Shown here: positions 17,748 through 26,480 of the stretch, piece by piece
Layout of the letters: each line of letters starts with the position of its first letter
Numbering within the stretch: position 1 is the stretch's first letter
NCBI GenBank assembly: GCA_002070955.1
Contig: MWEK01000033.1
Span: forward strand, 1 to 51,908
Direction of reading: 5' to 3'
Length of the DNA stretch: 51,908 nt
Source: Planctomycetes bacterium ADurb.Bin069
Lineage (GTDB): Bacteria > Planctomycetota > UBA8108 > UBA8890 > UBA8898
Made by a program: the position numbers and the translations under genes
Notes under the pieces: model-generated
Databases searched by the model: none
Seen by the model: only the letters and a program-made list of their open reading frames with translations
What the model was told of the DNA's origin: nothing

Positions 17748-19756
17748 CAGGGCTGCTTGCCGCCGCGGCGCCCGCCAAGGACTACAGCTACGCCGATCTC
17801 CTCCGGAAGATGACCGACCTGGCGGACCTCGCCGTCCTTCCGGAGCCCGGCGAGAAGTGCTACCAGTTCTCCAGCTACGACCGCGCGTCCAAGACGCCGG
17901 AGGACCCCAAGGGCTGGAACGCGAACGCCGATTTCGGCAAGTACCTCCGCAAGGACGGCGACGAGCACGTCATGGCGGATGCCGAAGGCCCCGGCTGCCT
18001 GGTGCGCATCTGGTCCGCGAACCCCGCCGGCGTTCTCAAGATCTACATCGACGGCGCGGCCGAGCCCGCCGTCGCGGCGCCCGTGCGGCCGATCACGGTC
18101 AAGTCGTGGCAGAACGCCGACCGGACGCCCGTCCCAGGCGGCACGCAGGACGCCTGGGTCTTTCCCGAGCCCATCGGCACCGCCGGCGTGTCGTCGGCCT
18201 TCTGCGGCCGCCGCGGCTCCGGGTGGAACCTCTACTTCCCGATCCCCTTCCAAAAGCGCCTCAAGGTCACGGTGTCCGGCGCGGAGAAACCCGAGCGCCT
18301 CTACTATCACGTCAATATCCAGAGCTACCCCGCGGGCACGAAGCTGCCCAGTTGGTCCCTGGACGTCGTCAAGCAGAACGCGCCGCTCGTCAATGAAATT
18401 TTTGAGGCTCTTTCCAAGCCGGCCGAGAGCGTCGCCCTGGCCGGGGGCGAGGCGCAGTCCCTGACGCTGCTCCCCCAAGAGCGCTTCGAGCACACCTTGT
18501 ACGGCCCCGCCGCCGTCACCCTGGCCACGGCCAAAGTCACGGCGCCGGATCTGGCCAAGGCCCTGCGCCAGATCGTCCTCAGGGTCACCTTCGACGGCGC
18601 CGCCGCGCCGCAGGTTTGGACGCCGCTCGGCGATTTCTTCGGCAGCATGCCGGGCTGCAACCTCTATCGCTCGCTGCCCCTCGGCATCACCAAGGACGGC
18701 ATGTACAGCCGCTGGTACATGCCCTTCAAGGAATCGGCGCGGATCGAGCTCGTCAACGAGGGGCCGCAGCAGGTCTCCATCCTCGGGTCGCTGCGGGCCG
18801 AGCCCATCGGGTGGTCGGACGGCTTGGGCCACTTCCACGCCAAGTGGCGCCGCACGGCGAAGACCGAGGAGTTCGACTGGCCCTTCATCGAGGCCAAGGG
18901 CCGCGGCCGCGTGGTCGGCGTGGCCATGGGCATCTTCAACCCCCAACGCGGCTGGTGGGGCGAGGGCGATGAAAAGGTCTGGATCGACGGCGAGTCCTTT
19001 CCGAGCACCTTCGGAACGGGCAGCGAGGACTACTTCGGCTACGCGTGGGGCAGCACCGCGCTCTTCCAGCACGCCTACCACAACCAGACCCTGTGCGAGG
19101 GCCCGGAGAACGCCAACAACACCGCGCTCAACCGCTGGCACATCCTGGACAACCTGCCGTTCCTCCGCTCCATCCGCTTCACCATCGAGAACTGGCCGCT
19201 GGGCAACCGGATCGGCCGGGACTTCTGCGCCGTGACGTACTGGTACGCCGCGCCGGGCGGCGAGGATTTCTTCGCGCCCGTGCCTCTGGCGGACCGCGCA
19301 CCGCGCGCGGCCTCGAGGCCCTTCCGGTTCCCCGGCGTCATCGAGGGCGAGGAGATGCCCATCGTCGCGGGCGGCGACGCCGGCATGCAGGACACCAGCG
19401 GCCACAAGGGACAGTGGAGCAACAACGCCCACCTCTGGTGGCGGCCGAAGGCCGTGGGCGCCAAACTCGTCCTCGGCTTCGATGCGCCCGAGGAAGGCGT
19501 TTACAAGGTCAGCGCGCTCATGACGAAATCCTGGGACTACGGCATCCTCCGGATTTCGATCAACGGCACGGCGGCGGCCGAGAACTTCGACGGCTTCAGC
19601 GGCGAGCCCGGGCGCTGCGTGCCCAGCGGCCCCATCGTTCTCGGCGTGTTCCCCCTCGTCAAGGGGCGCAACACGCTCGCCCTCGAAGTCGTGGGCAAGC
19701 ACGCCGCTTCGCCCGGGTACTACGCCGGCCTGGACGGCATCTTCTTGGGGCGCTGA
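17711..19756 (+). CDS. DUF2961 (GH172-like) secreted protein 1
   Basis: A 681-residue exported protein (signal LAVASLTGLLAAAAPA). It has the DUF2961 pattern: a YQFSSYDRASK start, a double jelly-roll body with LGDFFGSMPGCNLYRSLPLG and YMPFKESARIEL, and the signature FGTGSEDYFGYAWG near residue 435. The C-terminal 150 residues look like an extra beta-sandwich (carbohydrate-binding-like) domain. Members of GH172 act on fructo- or arabinofuranosyl linkages, using glutamates, but the substrate here cannot be told. The ATG follows AGAAAGGAGACGC, a strong ribosome site. It starts within the open frame of the PBP4 gene. A second DUF2961 gene lies at 26481. Confidence 0.88.
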   Translation: MRTAGSLAVASLTGLLAAAAPAKDYSYADLLRKMTDLADLAVLPEPGEKCYQFSSYDRASKTPEDPKGWNANADFGKYLRKDGDEHVMADAEGPGCLVRIWSANPAGVLKIYIDGAAEPAVAAPVRPITVKSWQNADRTPVPGGTQDAWVFPEPIGTAGVSSAFCGRRGSGWNLYFPIPFQKRLKVTVSGAEKPERLYYHVNIQSYPAGTKLPSWSLDVVKQNAPLVNEIFEALSKPAESVALAGGEAQSLTLLPQERFEHTLYGPAAVTLATAKVTAPDLAKALRQIVLRVTFDGAAAPQVWTPLGDFFGSMPGCNLYRSLPLGITKDGMYSRWYMPFKESARIELVNEGPQQVSILGSLRAEPIGWSDGLGHFHAKWRRTAKTEEFDWPFIEAKGRGRVVGVAMGIFNPQRGWWGEGDEKVWIDGESFPSTFGTGSEDYFGYAWGSTALFQHAYHNQTLCEGPENANNTALNRWHILDNLPFLRSIRFTIENWPLGNRIGRDFCAVTYWYAAPGGEDFFAPVPLADRAPRAASRPFRFPGVIEGEEMPIVAGGDAGMQDTSGHKGQWSNNAHLWWRPKAVGAKLVLGFDAPEEGVYKVSALMTKSWDYGILRISINGTAAAENFDGFSGEPGRCVPSGPIVLGVFPLVKGRNTLALEVVGKHAASPGYYAGLDGIFLGR

Positions 19757-19763
19757 GCGCCCC
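19747..19763. terminator. Possible bidirectional hairpin between convergent genes
   Basis: GGGGCGC-TGA-GCGCCCC is a perfect 7-base-pair hairpin whose loop is the stop codon of the DUF2961 gene. Only eleven bases separate this gene from the convergent RND pump gene, so the hairpin is well placed to end transcription from both sides. There is no T-run. Confidence 0.4.
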
Positions 19764-19767
19764 GGGC

Positions 19768-22700
19768 TCAGGCTTCGAGCTCCTCGCGGGGGGGCAGGCC
19801 CGTGAGGCCGTACCCGCGCCGGATGGCGGCGCGGGCCCGCGCGTAGACAAGGTACAGCGCCGGCACCACGCCCAGGGTGAGCACCGTGGCGAACACCAGG
19901 CCGAAGATCACGGCGACGGCCATGGACTGCCACCACTGCGACGAGGTCGTGTTGTACTGAACGCTCAGCTCGCCGAAATCGATGTTGAGCTTGAGCGCCA
20001 TGGGGAGGAGCCCCAGGATCGTCGTCACCGCCGTGAGCAGGACCGCCCTGAAACGCACCATGGCCGCGCTCACCACGGCCTGCCGCACCGTCTCGCCGCG
20101 GCGCTCGAACTGCTGGATCGCGTCGAGGAGCACGATGGCGTTGTTGACGACGATGCCCGCCAGCGAGATCACGCCGATGCCCGTCATGATGATGCCGAAG
20201 GGCATGCGCAGGATGAGGAGCCCCGCCATGACGCCCGCCAGCGACAGCACGACGGAGCACATGACGATGCCTGAGACGAGAAAGGAGTTGAACTCCAGCA
20301 TCATCGTCAGGAAGATGAGGAGCAACGCCGCCACGAAGGCCTTGCGCAGGAAGTCGCCGGCCTTCTCCTCCTCCTCCGCGGCGCCGCCGAACCGGTACGT
20401 GATCCCCGGCGGGAAGCGGTGCTCCGCCACGCGCCGCTGGAACTCCGCGCGCACGTCCGCGTCGTTGCGGATGCCGGGCTGGACCTCGGCCGAGGCGTTG
20501 AGGATGCGCCGTTTGTTGAGGTGCTTGATGGCCACCGGCCCCGGGACGAGCTTGGCCGACGCCACCGAGGCGACGGGCACCGACCCGCCCGACGCCACGG
20601 GGATCATCACGTGGGCGAGCAGCTCGGTGTCGAGGCGGTAGCGCTCGGGCAGGCGCAGCATGATGTCCTTCTCGTCGTCGCCGTGTCCGATGCTGCCCGT
20701 TTTGAGGCCCCCCACCGCCACCTGGAGCAGGCTGGCCACCGTGGCCTGCTCCAGGCCGACGACGCCGGCCCGCGCGCGGTCCACGGCCCACTCCAGGGTG
20801 GGCTGCGCCGTGACGGCGTCGTCGGTGGGCTTGGCGGCGCCGGGCGTGCCCTCCATGATGCGCTTCACGGCATCGATGACGTCGCGCATCTGGTTGAGAT
20901 CATCGCCGAAGATGTCGATGGAGACCGGCGCGCCGGTCGGCGGCCCCTCCTCCTGCTTGACGACGTCGAACTCGGCGCCGAAGAGCGGCGGCGCGACGCG
21001 CCGCCCGTCGGGCGCGAGCCCCTCGATGCGCCGCCGCATCTCGGCCAGCGTCAGCATGCTGCTCCGGACGCGGTCCTCGCTTTCCACGAACTCCACCTGC
21101 GTGGTCACGGGCCCCGTGTTCTCTCGAAAGAGCGCCCCGCCCTTGCCGTCCTCCAGCCCCACCACGACGCTGGCGTACTTGAGGTTCTCCACCGGCCGGT
21201 CGTAGCCGCTTTCCGGCGCCCCGAACATGCGCGCCTCCATGGCGAGGCTCAGGCGGTCCGAGGCCTCCACCGAGATGCCCTCAGGCGGCTTGATGCTGCA
21301 GATCACGTTGTCCGGATCGAGGGGCGGGAAGAACTCGACGCCCGCGCCCGCGGTGCCCTGGAGCACCGCCACGAAGAGGAGCAGCGCGCCCGCCGTCGCC
21401 AGGGTCCAACCCGGCCGATCGAGCATGAACTCCAGGACCGGCTTGTACTTCATGACGAGCCAGTAGGTCGGCCGGCGCGTCTCGGGGTCGATGGACGTCT
21501 CGGCCCCCGGCTTCAGCTTCATGAACATGGCGCAGAGCGTCGGGTTGATGACGAGCGCCACGAAGAGCGAGGCCGAGATGCTGACGATGACCGTCATGGG
21601 CAGGAAGCTCATGAACTTGCCGATGATGCCGGGCCACCACAGGAGGGGCAGGAACGCGGCCACGGTCGTCGCGGTGGAGGTGATCACCGGCCAGGCGACC
21701 TCCTTGGCTCCGGCCAGGGCCGCCCGCGCCCGCGACAGGCCCATGGAGTGGTGGCGGTAGATGCTCTCGATGATCACGATGGCGTTGTCGACGAGCATGC
21801 CGCTGGCCAGGACCAAGGAGAAGAGGGTCATCATGTTGAGGGTGTGCCCGGCCATGTGCAGCACGACGAACGTGATCAGCATGGACAGCGGGATCGCGAC
21901 GGCCACCAGGAGGGCGTTCCGGGCGCCCATGCCGACGAACACCACGAGAAGGACGAGGATCACCGCGGTGCCGACCCCGTTCTCCAGGTCCCCGACCATG
22001 ATGCGGACGTCCCGCGAGCGGTCCAGGCCCTTGACGATCTTGACGTCCGAGGGCACGGACCAGCCGTGCATGACCCGCGCCACCTCCTCGCAGAAGGCGA
22101 GGACGTTCTCGCCCATGCGCTTCTTGATATGCAGGCTCACGGCCTTGGTCGGCTCGAGGTACCGGTCGGGCGCCGCGGTGAAGTCGTACAGGCGCGCCCG
22201 CGACCGCTCCTCGTCGAAGTCGTAGCGCGCCATGGCCACATCGCTCAGGTAGATGGGCGTCCCGCGCGCCGTGAACCCCACGACCAGGCCGAGGATCTCG
22301 GCCGGATTCTGGAACTCCCCCGGCACGCGCATGAGGATGCGGTTGGTGACGCTGTCGGCGGTGCCGGCCGAGACGTTGCGGTTCGTGCCGCGCAGAATGG
22401 CCTGCACCTGCGCCAGCGAGAGGTTGAAGAAGTGCAACCGCTCGGGATCGACCTCGATGGCGATCTCGCGCTTCCGGCCCCCGAAGATGTCGACGTCCAG
22501 GACGCCCGGGATCTCCTTGAGATCGTCCTCGAGCTTCTCGGCCAGCTCGAAGAGCTCCGAGCGCGACACCGTCGGGCCCGCGACCAAGTGGTAGATCAGC
22601 ACCGGCAGGCTCGACACGGCGAATTCCTTGACGACCGGATCCTCCGCGTCGGGCGAGATGTCGGACTTGGCCTGGGCGACCGCGTCGCGGGCACGGTTCA

Positions 22701-23013
22701 ACGCCAGGTCGATCTGAACGCCCGGCACGAACTCCAAGCTGATCAGGGACATGCCGTCCGAGGAGACGCTCCGCATCTCCTTGAGCCCCTCGATGCCGTC
22801 CAGCTTGGTCTCCAGCGGGATCGTGACCGAGTCCTCGACATCGATCGGCGTCGCGCCGTCCAACGTCGTCGTGACCAGAATGAAGGGGATCTCGACGTCG
22901 GGGAAACTCTCGCGCGGCATGGCGAGATACGAGTACGCGCCCGCCAGGAAGAAGCACAGCGACAGGAAAATGATCGCCGCGTGGTGCTTGATGGCGTACT
23001 CGGTGATGCGCAT
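19768..23013 (-). CDS. RND efflux pump inner-membrane subunit (AcrB/HAE-like)
   Basis: A 1081-residue RND transporter with the usual twelve-helix plan: helix 1 near 12-30, a large porter domain, helices 2-6 at about 335-480, a second porter domain, and helices 7-12 at about 880-1040. The stretch GMLVDNAIVIIESI in helix 4 matches the proton-relay region of the family (VDNAIV). The repeat of the pattern in the second half is NNAIVLLDAI. The pump would export hydrophobic compounds with the adjacent fusion protein and an outer-membrane channel encoded elsewhere. It lies 22 bases after the fusion-protein gene in the same direction, with GGAGGACGCC upstream of its ATG. Confidence 0.93.
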   Translation of the reverse strand: MRITEYAIKHHAAIIFLSLCFFLAGAYSYLAMPRESFPDVEIPFILVTTTLDGATPIDVEDSVTIPLETKLDGIEGLKEMRSVSSDGMSLISLEFVPGVQIDLALNRARDAVAQAKSDISPDAEDPVVKEFAVSSLPVLIYHLVAGPTVSRSELFELAEKLEDDLKEIPGVLDVDIFGGRKREIAIEVDPERLHFFNLSLAQVQAILRGTNRNVSAGTADSVTNRILMRVPGEFQNPAEILGLVVGFTARGTPIYLSDVAMARYDFDEERSRARLYDFTAAPDRYLEPTKAVSLHIKKRMGENVLAFCEEVARVMHGWSVPSDVKIVKGLDRSRDVRIMVGDLENGVGTAVILVLLVVFVGMGARNALLVAVAIPLSMLITFVVLHMAGHTLNMMTLFSLVLASGMLVDNAIVIIESIYRHHSMGLSRARAALAGAKEVAWPVITSTATTVAAFLPLLWWPGIIGKFMSFLPMTVIVSISASLFVALVINPTLCAMFMKLKPGAETSIDPETRRPTYWLVMKYKPVLEFMLDRPGWTLATAGALLLFVAVLQGTAGAGVEFFPPLDPDNVICSIKPPEGISVEASDRLSLAMEARMFGAPESGYDRPVENLKYASVVVGLEDGKGGALFRENTGPVTTQVEFVESEDRVRSSMLTLAEMRRRIEGLAPDGRRVAPPLFGAEFDVVKQEEGPPTGAPVSIDIFGDDLNQMRDVIDAVKRIMEGTPGAAKPTDDAVTAQPTLEWAVDRARAGVVGLEQATVASLLQVAVGGLKTGSIGHGDDEKDIMLRLPERYRLDTELLAHVMIPVASGGSVPVASVASAKLVPGPVAIKHLNKRRILNASAEVQPGIRNDADVRAEFQRRVAEHRFPPGITYRFGGAAEEEEKAGDFLRKAFVAALLLIFLTMMLEFNSFLVSGIVMCSVVLSLAGVMAGLLILRMPFGIIMTGIGVISLAGIVVNNAIVLLDAIQQFERRGETVRQAVVSAAMVRFRAVLLTAVTTILGLLPMALKLNIDFGELSVQYNTTSSQWWQSMAVAVIFGLVFATVLTLGVVPALYLVYARARAAIRRGYGLTGLPPREELEA

Positions 23014-23035
23014 GCCTCGGCGTCCTCCGCGCGGC

Positions 23036-24556
23036 CTAGGGCTCCGCCCGGTTTTCGGCCCCGCCGTTCCCGGAAGCCGCGCCGACGAGCACGCCGTCCT
23101 CCATGACCACGTTGATCTCCTCGCCGTGGATCACGCCCTTCATGCCCGCGACGATCAGGCGGTCGCCCGCCGCCACGCCGCGGCTCACGAGCACCGACTC
23201 GCCCTTGATCGCGACGGGCTCCACGTCGCGCACCGCGGCGAAGTCCTTGCCGTCGCGGCGTTCGGCCACGAACACCCGCGGGCCGACGTCGGCCACCCTG
23301 ATGGCCTTCAGCGGAATGGTGATGGCGTCGGGATACCGGAGGTAGTCGACCCGCGCCTGGACGATCATGCCTTCCTTGAGGGCCTCGCCGGGATTCTCGA
23401 AGCGGAGCTCGACGTGGAAGGTGTTGCTGGCGGCGTCGGACGCGTGGGCGACGTTCTCGATGACGGCGTCCAGTTTGAGCCCCTCGTAGGCGCCGCCGGT
23501 GAGCTTCGGCAGGCCGGGCAGGATGACCGCCGCCTTGATGCGCCGCTCCGCGCCCGGCATGGCGCGGGCCAGGTAGGTGTCGAGCCCGGGGCTGCCCTGA
23601 TCGAGGAAGGCCACGTACCGGTCGGCCACATCGACGCGAGCCCGCAGACGCGTCAGGTCGTAGATGCGGCCCAGGGGCTGGCCGACGGCCACGACCTCGC
23701 CGGGCTTGACCAGGTGCTTTTCGAACCGCCCCGCGAAGGGCGCCTTGAGCTCGCACTTGGCCAGCGCCACGGCGATGCCCTTGATGCCCTCGTCGGCCTC
23801 GTCCACCTGCGCCCTGGCGAGGTCGAGGGCGGCCTCGGATTGGGCGATGTTCAGGCGCGCGGACTGAACGCTCACGCCGGCCCTGTCCATGGCCTCCATG
23901 ACTTTCTTGACGGCGAGCTGCCGCTGCGTGAGCGTGTTGGCGGCGATGTCGAGGTCCGCCGCGGTCAGGACCTCGGACTCGGCCAGGGGCTTGATCCGCG
24001 CATACTCCTTCTCGGCGACGGTGAGATCGGAGCGCGCCGCCGAGAGATCGAGCTCCAAGGCGGTTGCCTCCTTGCGGGCATGCTCGAAGGCCGCGTGCGC
24101 CAGGGCGAGCTGCTGCTCGTAAACGGCGACGCTTTTCTCCGCCGAGAGCCGCTTGGCCCGCATCTGCCCCTGCTGCGCCTTGAGCTGGTCGGCGTTGAGG
24201 ACGGCCACCGTCCGGCCGGCCTCGACGGCCTCGCCTTCCTCGACGAACCACTCCTGGAGCCGCCCCGCCGACTCCGCGCTGATGGCGGCGCTGCGGTCGG
24301 CCTCGATCCTGGCGGGCAGGACCAGGGTGGCCTCGAAGGGCTCGGCGACGATGCGTTGGACCTCGACGTTGGCGATCCGCGGCGGGGCCTGGACCAGCGC
24401 CGGCGGCGTCTTGGTCGCCGCGACCACGATGCATGCGATCGTGAGGATCAGCACGATCCCCGTGCTCCCCCACGTTATGAACCGCAAGCGCCGCCCCCCG
24501 GCCGAGGGCGCCGTCCCGGTGTTATCGGAATTCCGTTCGCCTGTTTCCGCGCTCAT
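23036..24556 (-). CDS. RND periplasmic adaptor (HlyD/AcrA-like)
   Basis: A 506-residue membrane fusion protein. An N-terminal anchor (about 30-50, STGIVLILTIACIVVAA) is followed by the lipoyl-like half motif ISAESAGRLQEWFVEEGEAV, a long alpha-helical hairpin (about 115-240; KAQQGQMRAKRLSAEKSVAV) and the second lipoyl half KCELKAPFAGRFEKHLVKPG. Beta-barrel and membrane-proximal domains complete it. No lipobox cysteine is seen, so it is likely anchored by the helix. The gene overlaps the TetR gene by ATGA (24553-24556) and precedes the pump gene, giving a three-gene operon regulator-adaptor-pump. Confidence 0.92.
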   Translation of the reverse strand: MSAETGERNSDNTGTAPSAGGRRLRFITWGSTGIVLILTIACIVVAATKTPPALVQAPPRIANVEVQRIVAEPFEATLVLPARIEADRSAAISAESAGRLQEWFVEEGEAVEAGRTVAVLNADQLKAQQGQMRAKRLSAEKSVAVYEQQLALAHAAFEHARKEATALELDLSAARSDLTVAEKEYARIKPLAESEVLTAADLDIAANTLTQRQLAVKKVMEAMDRAGVSVQSARLNIAQSEAALDLARAQVDEADEGIKGIAVALAKCELKAPFAGRFEKHLVKPGEVVAVGQPLGRIYDLTRLRARVDVADRYVAFLDQGSPGLDTYLARAMPGAERRIKAAVILPGLPKLTGGAYEGLKLDAVIENVAHASDAASNTFHVELRFENPGEALKEGMIVQARVDYLRYPDAITIPLKAIRVADVGPRVFVAERRDGKDFAAVRDVEPVAIKGESVLVSRGVAAGDRLIVAGMKGVIHGEEINVVMEDGVLVGAASGNGGAENRAEP

Positions 24557-25266
24557 CGTTTCCTGACGCCGTCCCCGCGGGCGCGCCCGGCGCCCTCCCG
24601 CGCCTGCGCGGCGCGCAACCCTCCCGCCGCGAAGCGGATCATGCGGTCCGCCACGGCGTCCATGTCATCCAAAAGGCACATCCGCTCCGTGAACTCGGCC
24701 AGGCGCGGCCCCGCCAGCAGCGGATGCAGGAACGTGCCGATGACGAGTTGGAGCTGCCACCACAGTTCTTTTCGGGACAAACCCGGCAGAGCTTCGCTCA
24801 ATGCGTCCAAAAAAAGCCCCGTGACCTCCCCGAAGAGCCGCGCGTGGAGCTTCGGGAGCTGCGGGAGCGGCTCGGAGTACATCCGCCCCGCGAGGCGCAC
24901 GAAGGAGTTGACGCCCCCGCCGGCGCGCAACGCGAAGACGGGCGTCACGAAGGCGCGCAGGACCGCCTCGACGTCCGGCGGCCCGCCGTCGGCGGCGCGG
25001 CGGCATTCCGCCAGGAGCCGCAGGCGCTCGCGGTTGACGGGGCTCACGCGCCGGCTGATCACCGCCCAGAGGAGGCCTTCCTTGGAGCCGAAATGGTAGT
25101 TGACGGCGCCCAAGTTGGCCGCGGCGGCCTCCGTGATGGCCCGGAGCGACGCGCCGGCATAGCCGCGCTCGGCGAAGAGCTGCTCGGCCGCATCGAGCAG
25201 GGCGGTGCGCGTGGCGCGGCCGCGTGTCTCCGCCGCGCCGCCCGGGAGCCTCGTTCTTGCAGTCAT
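24553..25266 (-). CDS. TetR-family repressor of the RND operon
   Basis: A 237-residue regulator. The N-terminal helix-turn-helix reads ALLDAAEQLFAERGYAGASL then RAITEAAAANLGAVNYHFGSKEGLL, typical of TetR proteins. The C-terminal part is helical and resembles the ligand-binding domain of AcrR/CecR-like members. I place the start at ATG 25266. It lies inside the palindrome TCATACG-TT-CGTATGA, and a longer frame to 25413 would cross the divergent promoter. There is no ribosome site before the ATG, so the mRNA may be leaderless. It likely represses its own operon and perhaps the divergent dehydrogenase gene. Confidence 0.88.
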   Translation of the reverse strand: MTARTRLPGGAAETRGRATRTALLDAAEQLFAERGYAGASLRAITEAAAANLGAVNYHFGSKEGLLWAVISRRVSPVNRERLRLLAECRRAADGGPPDVEAVLRAFVTPVFALRAGGGVNSFVRLAGRMYSEPLPQLPKLHARLFGEVTGLFLDALSEALPGLSRKELWWQLQLVIGTFLHPLLAGPRLAEFTERMCLLDDMDAVADRMIRFAAGGLRAAQAREGAGRARGDGVRKR

Positions 25267-25278
25267 ACGTTCGTATGA
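25263..25278. promoter_or_regulatory. TetR operator palindrome overlapping the start codon
   Basis: TCATACG-TT-CGTATGA has perfect seven-base arms around a two-base centre. It overlaps the ATG of the tetR gene. On the minus strand a -10-like TAGAAT (25286-25281) lies right before it, so a bound repressor would sit on the transcription start. It is also about 120 bases upstream of the divergent threonine dehydrogenase gene. Confidence 0.7.
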
Positions 25279-25400
25279 TTCTACCCGCCCGCAGGGCGCC
25301 GCCGCAAGCACGGGACACGCCCCATTGCGCGCCGGGGGCGATTCCGGTAGAAATGGATTCTCGGCCCGCGGGCCGGCGGACAGCTCGGGAGGCGGTTTCC

Positions 25401-26441
25401 ATGCAGAAGACAATGAAGGCGCTCGTCAAGAAGGAACGCGGCGTCGGGCTCTGGCTCGAGGAAGTTCCCGTGCCGAGCTACGGGATCAACGACGTCCTCA
25501 TCAAGATCGACAAGACCTCGATCTGCGGGACGGACGTCCATATCTGGAACTGGGACGCCTGGGCTCAGAAAACCATCCCCGTCCCCATGGTCATCGGGCA
25601 CGAGTTCGTCGGGAAGGTGGCGGCCTTCGGGAGCAACGTCACGGACCTGGCGGTCGGCGACGTCGTCAGCGGCGAGGGGCACATCGTCTGCGGCCGCTGC
25701 CGGAATTGCCTGGCCGGGCGGCGGCACCTCTGCGCGCGCACCAGCGGCGTCGGCGTGAATCGGCCGGGCGCCTTCGCCGAGTACCTCTCGATTCCGGTCA
25801 CGAACGTCTGGCACGCTGACCCGTCGATCCCCTCCGAGATCCTGAGCTGCTTCGATCCTTTCGGGAACGCCACGCACACGGCGCTCTCCTTCAGGGTCCT
25901 CGGCGAGGACGTCCTAATCACCGGCGCGGGCCCCATCGGCATCATGGCCGCGGCCATTGTGCGCCACGCGGGCGCCCGCTACGTCGTCATCACCGACAAG
26001 AACCGGTATCGCCTCGAGCTGGCCCGGTCCATGGGCGTCGACGTGGCGCTGGACGTCGGCGCGGGATCCATCGCCGATGTCCAGCGGCAGCTCGGCATGA
26101 AGGAGGGGTTCGACGTGGGGCTGGAGATGTCGGGGAACGGCACCGCGTTCCGCGACATGATCGACAACATGTGCCACGGCGGGAAGATCGCGCTTCTGGG
26201 CATTCCCGGCGGCGACCTGGCCATCGACTGGAACAAGGTCATCTTCAACATGCTCACGATCAAGGGCATCTACGGCCGCGAAATGTACGAGACCTGGTAC
26301 ATGATGACGTCGATGCTGAAAAGCGGCCTGAACATCGCCCCCGTCATCACGCATCGCTTCCACTACACCCAGTTCCGGGAAGGCTTCGAGATCATGTGCT
26401 CGGGCCAGTGCGGAAAGGTTGTCCTCGACTGGACCGCGTAG
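25401..26441 (+). CDS. tdh: L-threonine 3-dehydrogenase (zinc MDR family)
   Basis: A 346-residue medium-chain dehydrogenase, close to the 341 residues of the E. coli enzyme. It oxidises L-threonine to 2-amino-3-ketobutyrate with NAD+, the first step of threonine breakdown to glycine and acetyl-CoA. The catalytic zinc ligand C42 is in SICGTDVHIWNW, a hallmark of Tdh, followed by GHEFVGKV. The structural zinc has four cysteines in IVCGRCRNCLAGRRHLC. The nucleotide fold shows ITGAGPIGIMAAAI. The start ATG 25401 follows GGGAGG. No kbl (ligase) gene is adjacent in this window. It lies between the tetR operator and a DUF2961 gene 39 bases downstream. Confidence 0.9.
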   Translation: MQKTMKALVKKERGVGLWLEEVPVPSYGINDVLIKIDKTSICGTDVHIWNWDAWAQKTIPVPMVIGHEFVGKVAAFGSNVTDLAVGDVVSGEGHIVCGRCRNCLAGRRHLCARTSGVGVNRPGAFAEYLSIPVTNVWHADPSIPSEILSCFDPFGNATHTALSFRVLGEDVLITGAGPIGIMAAAIVRHAGARYVVITDKNRYRLELARSMGVDVALDVGAGSIADVQRQLGMKEGFDVGLEMSGNGTAFRDMIDNMCHGGKIALLGIPGGDLAIDWNKVIFNMLTIKGIYGREMYETWYMMTSMLKSGLNIAPVITHRFHYTQFREGFEIMCSGQCGKVVLDWTA

Positions 26442-26480
26442 CCTCGTGGACCGCGGCCGAATCGCAGCAAGGAGAATGCC

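Noticed and set aside
20419..23106. 895-codon plus-strand frame opposite the RND gene
   Set aside because: It is full of His, Asp, Arg and Val in the pattern expected from antisense of a high-GC gene; the minus strand is clearly an RND pump.
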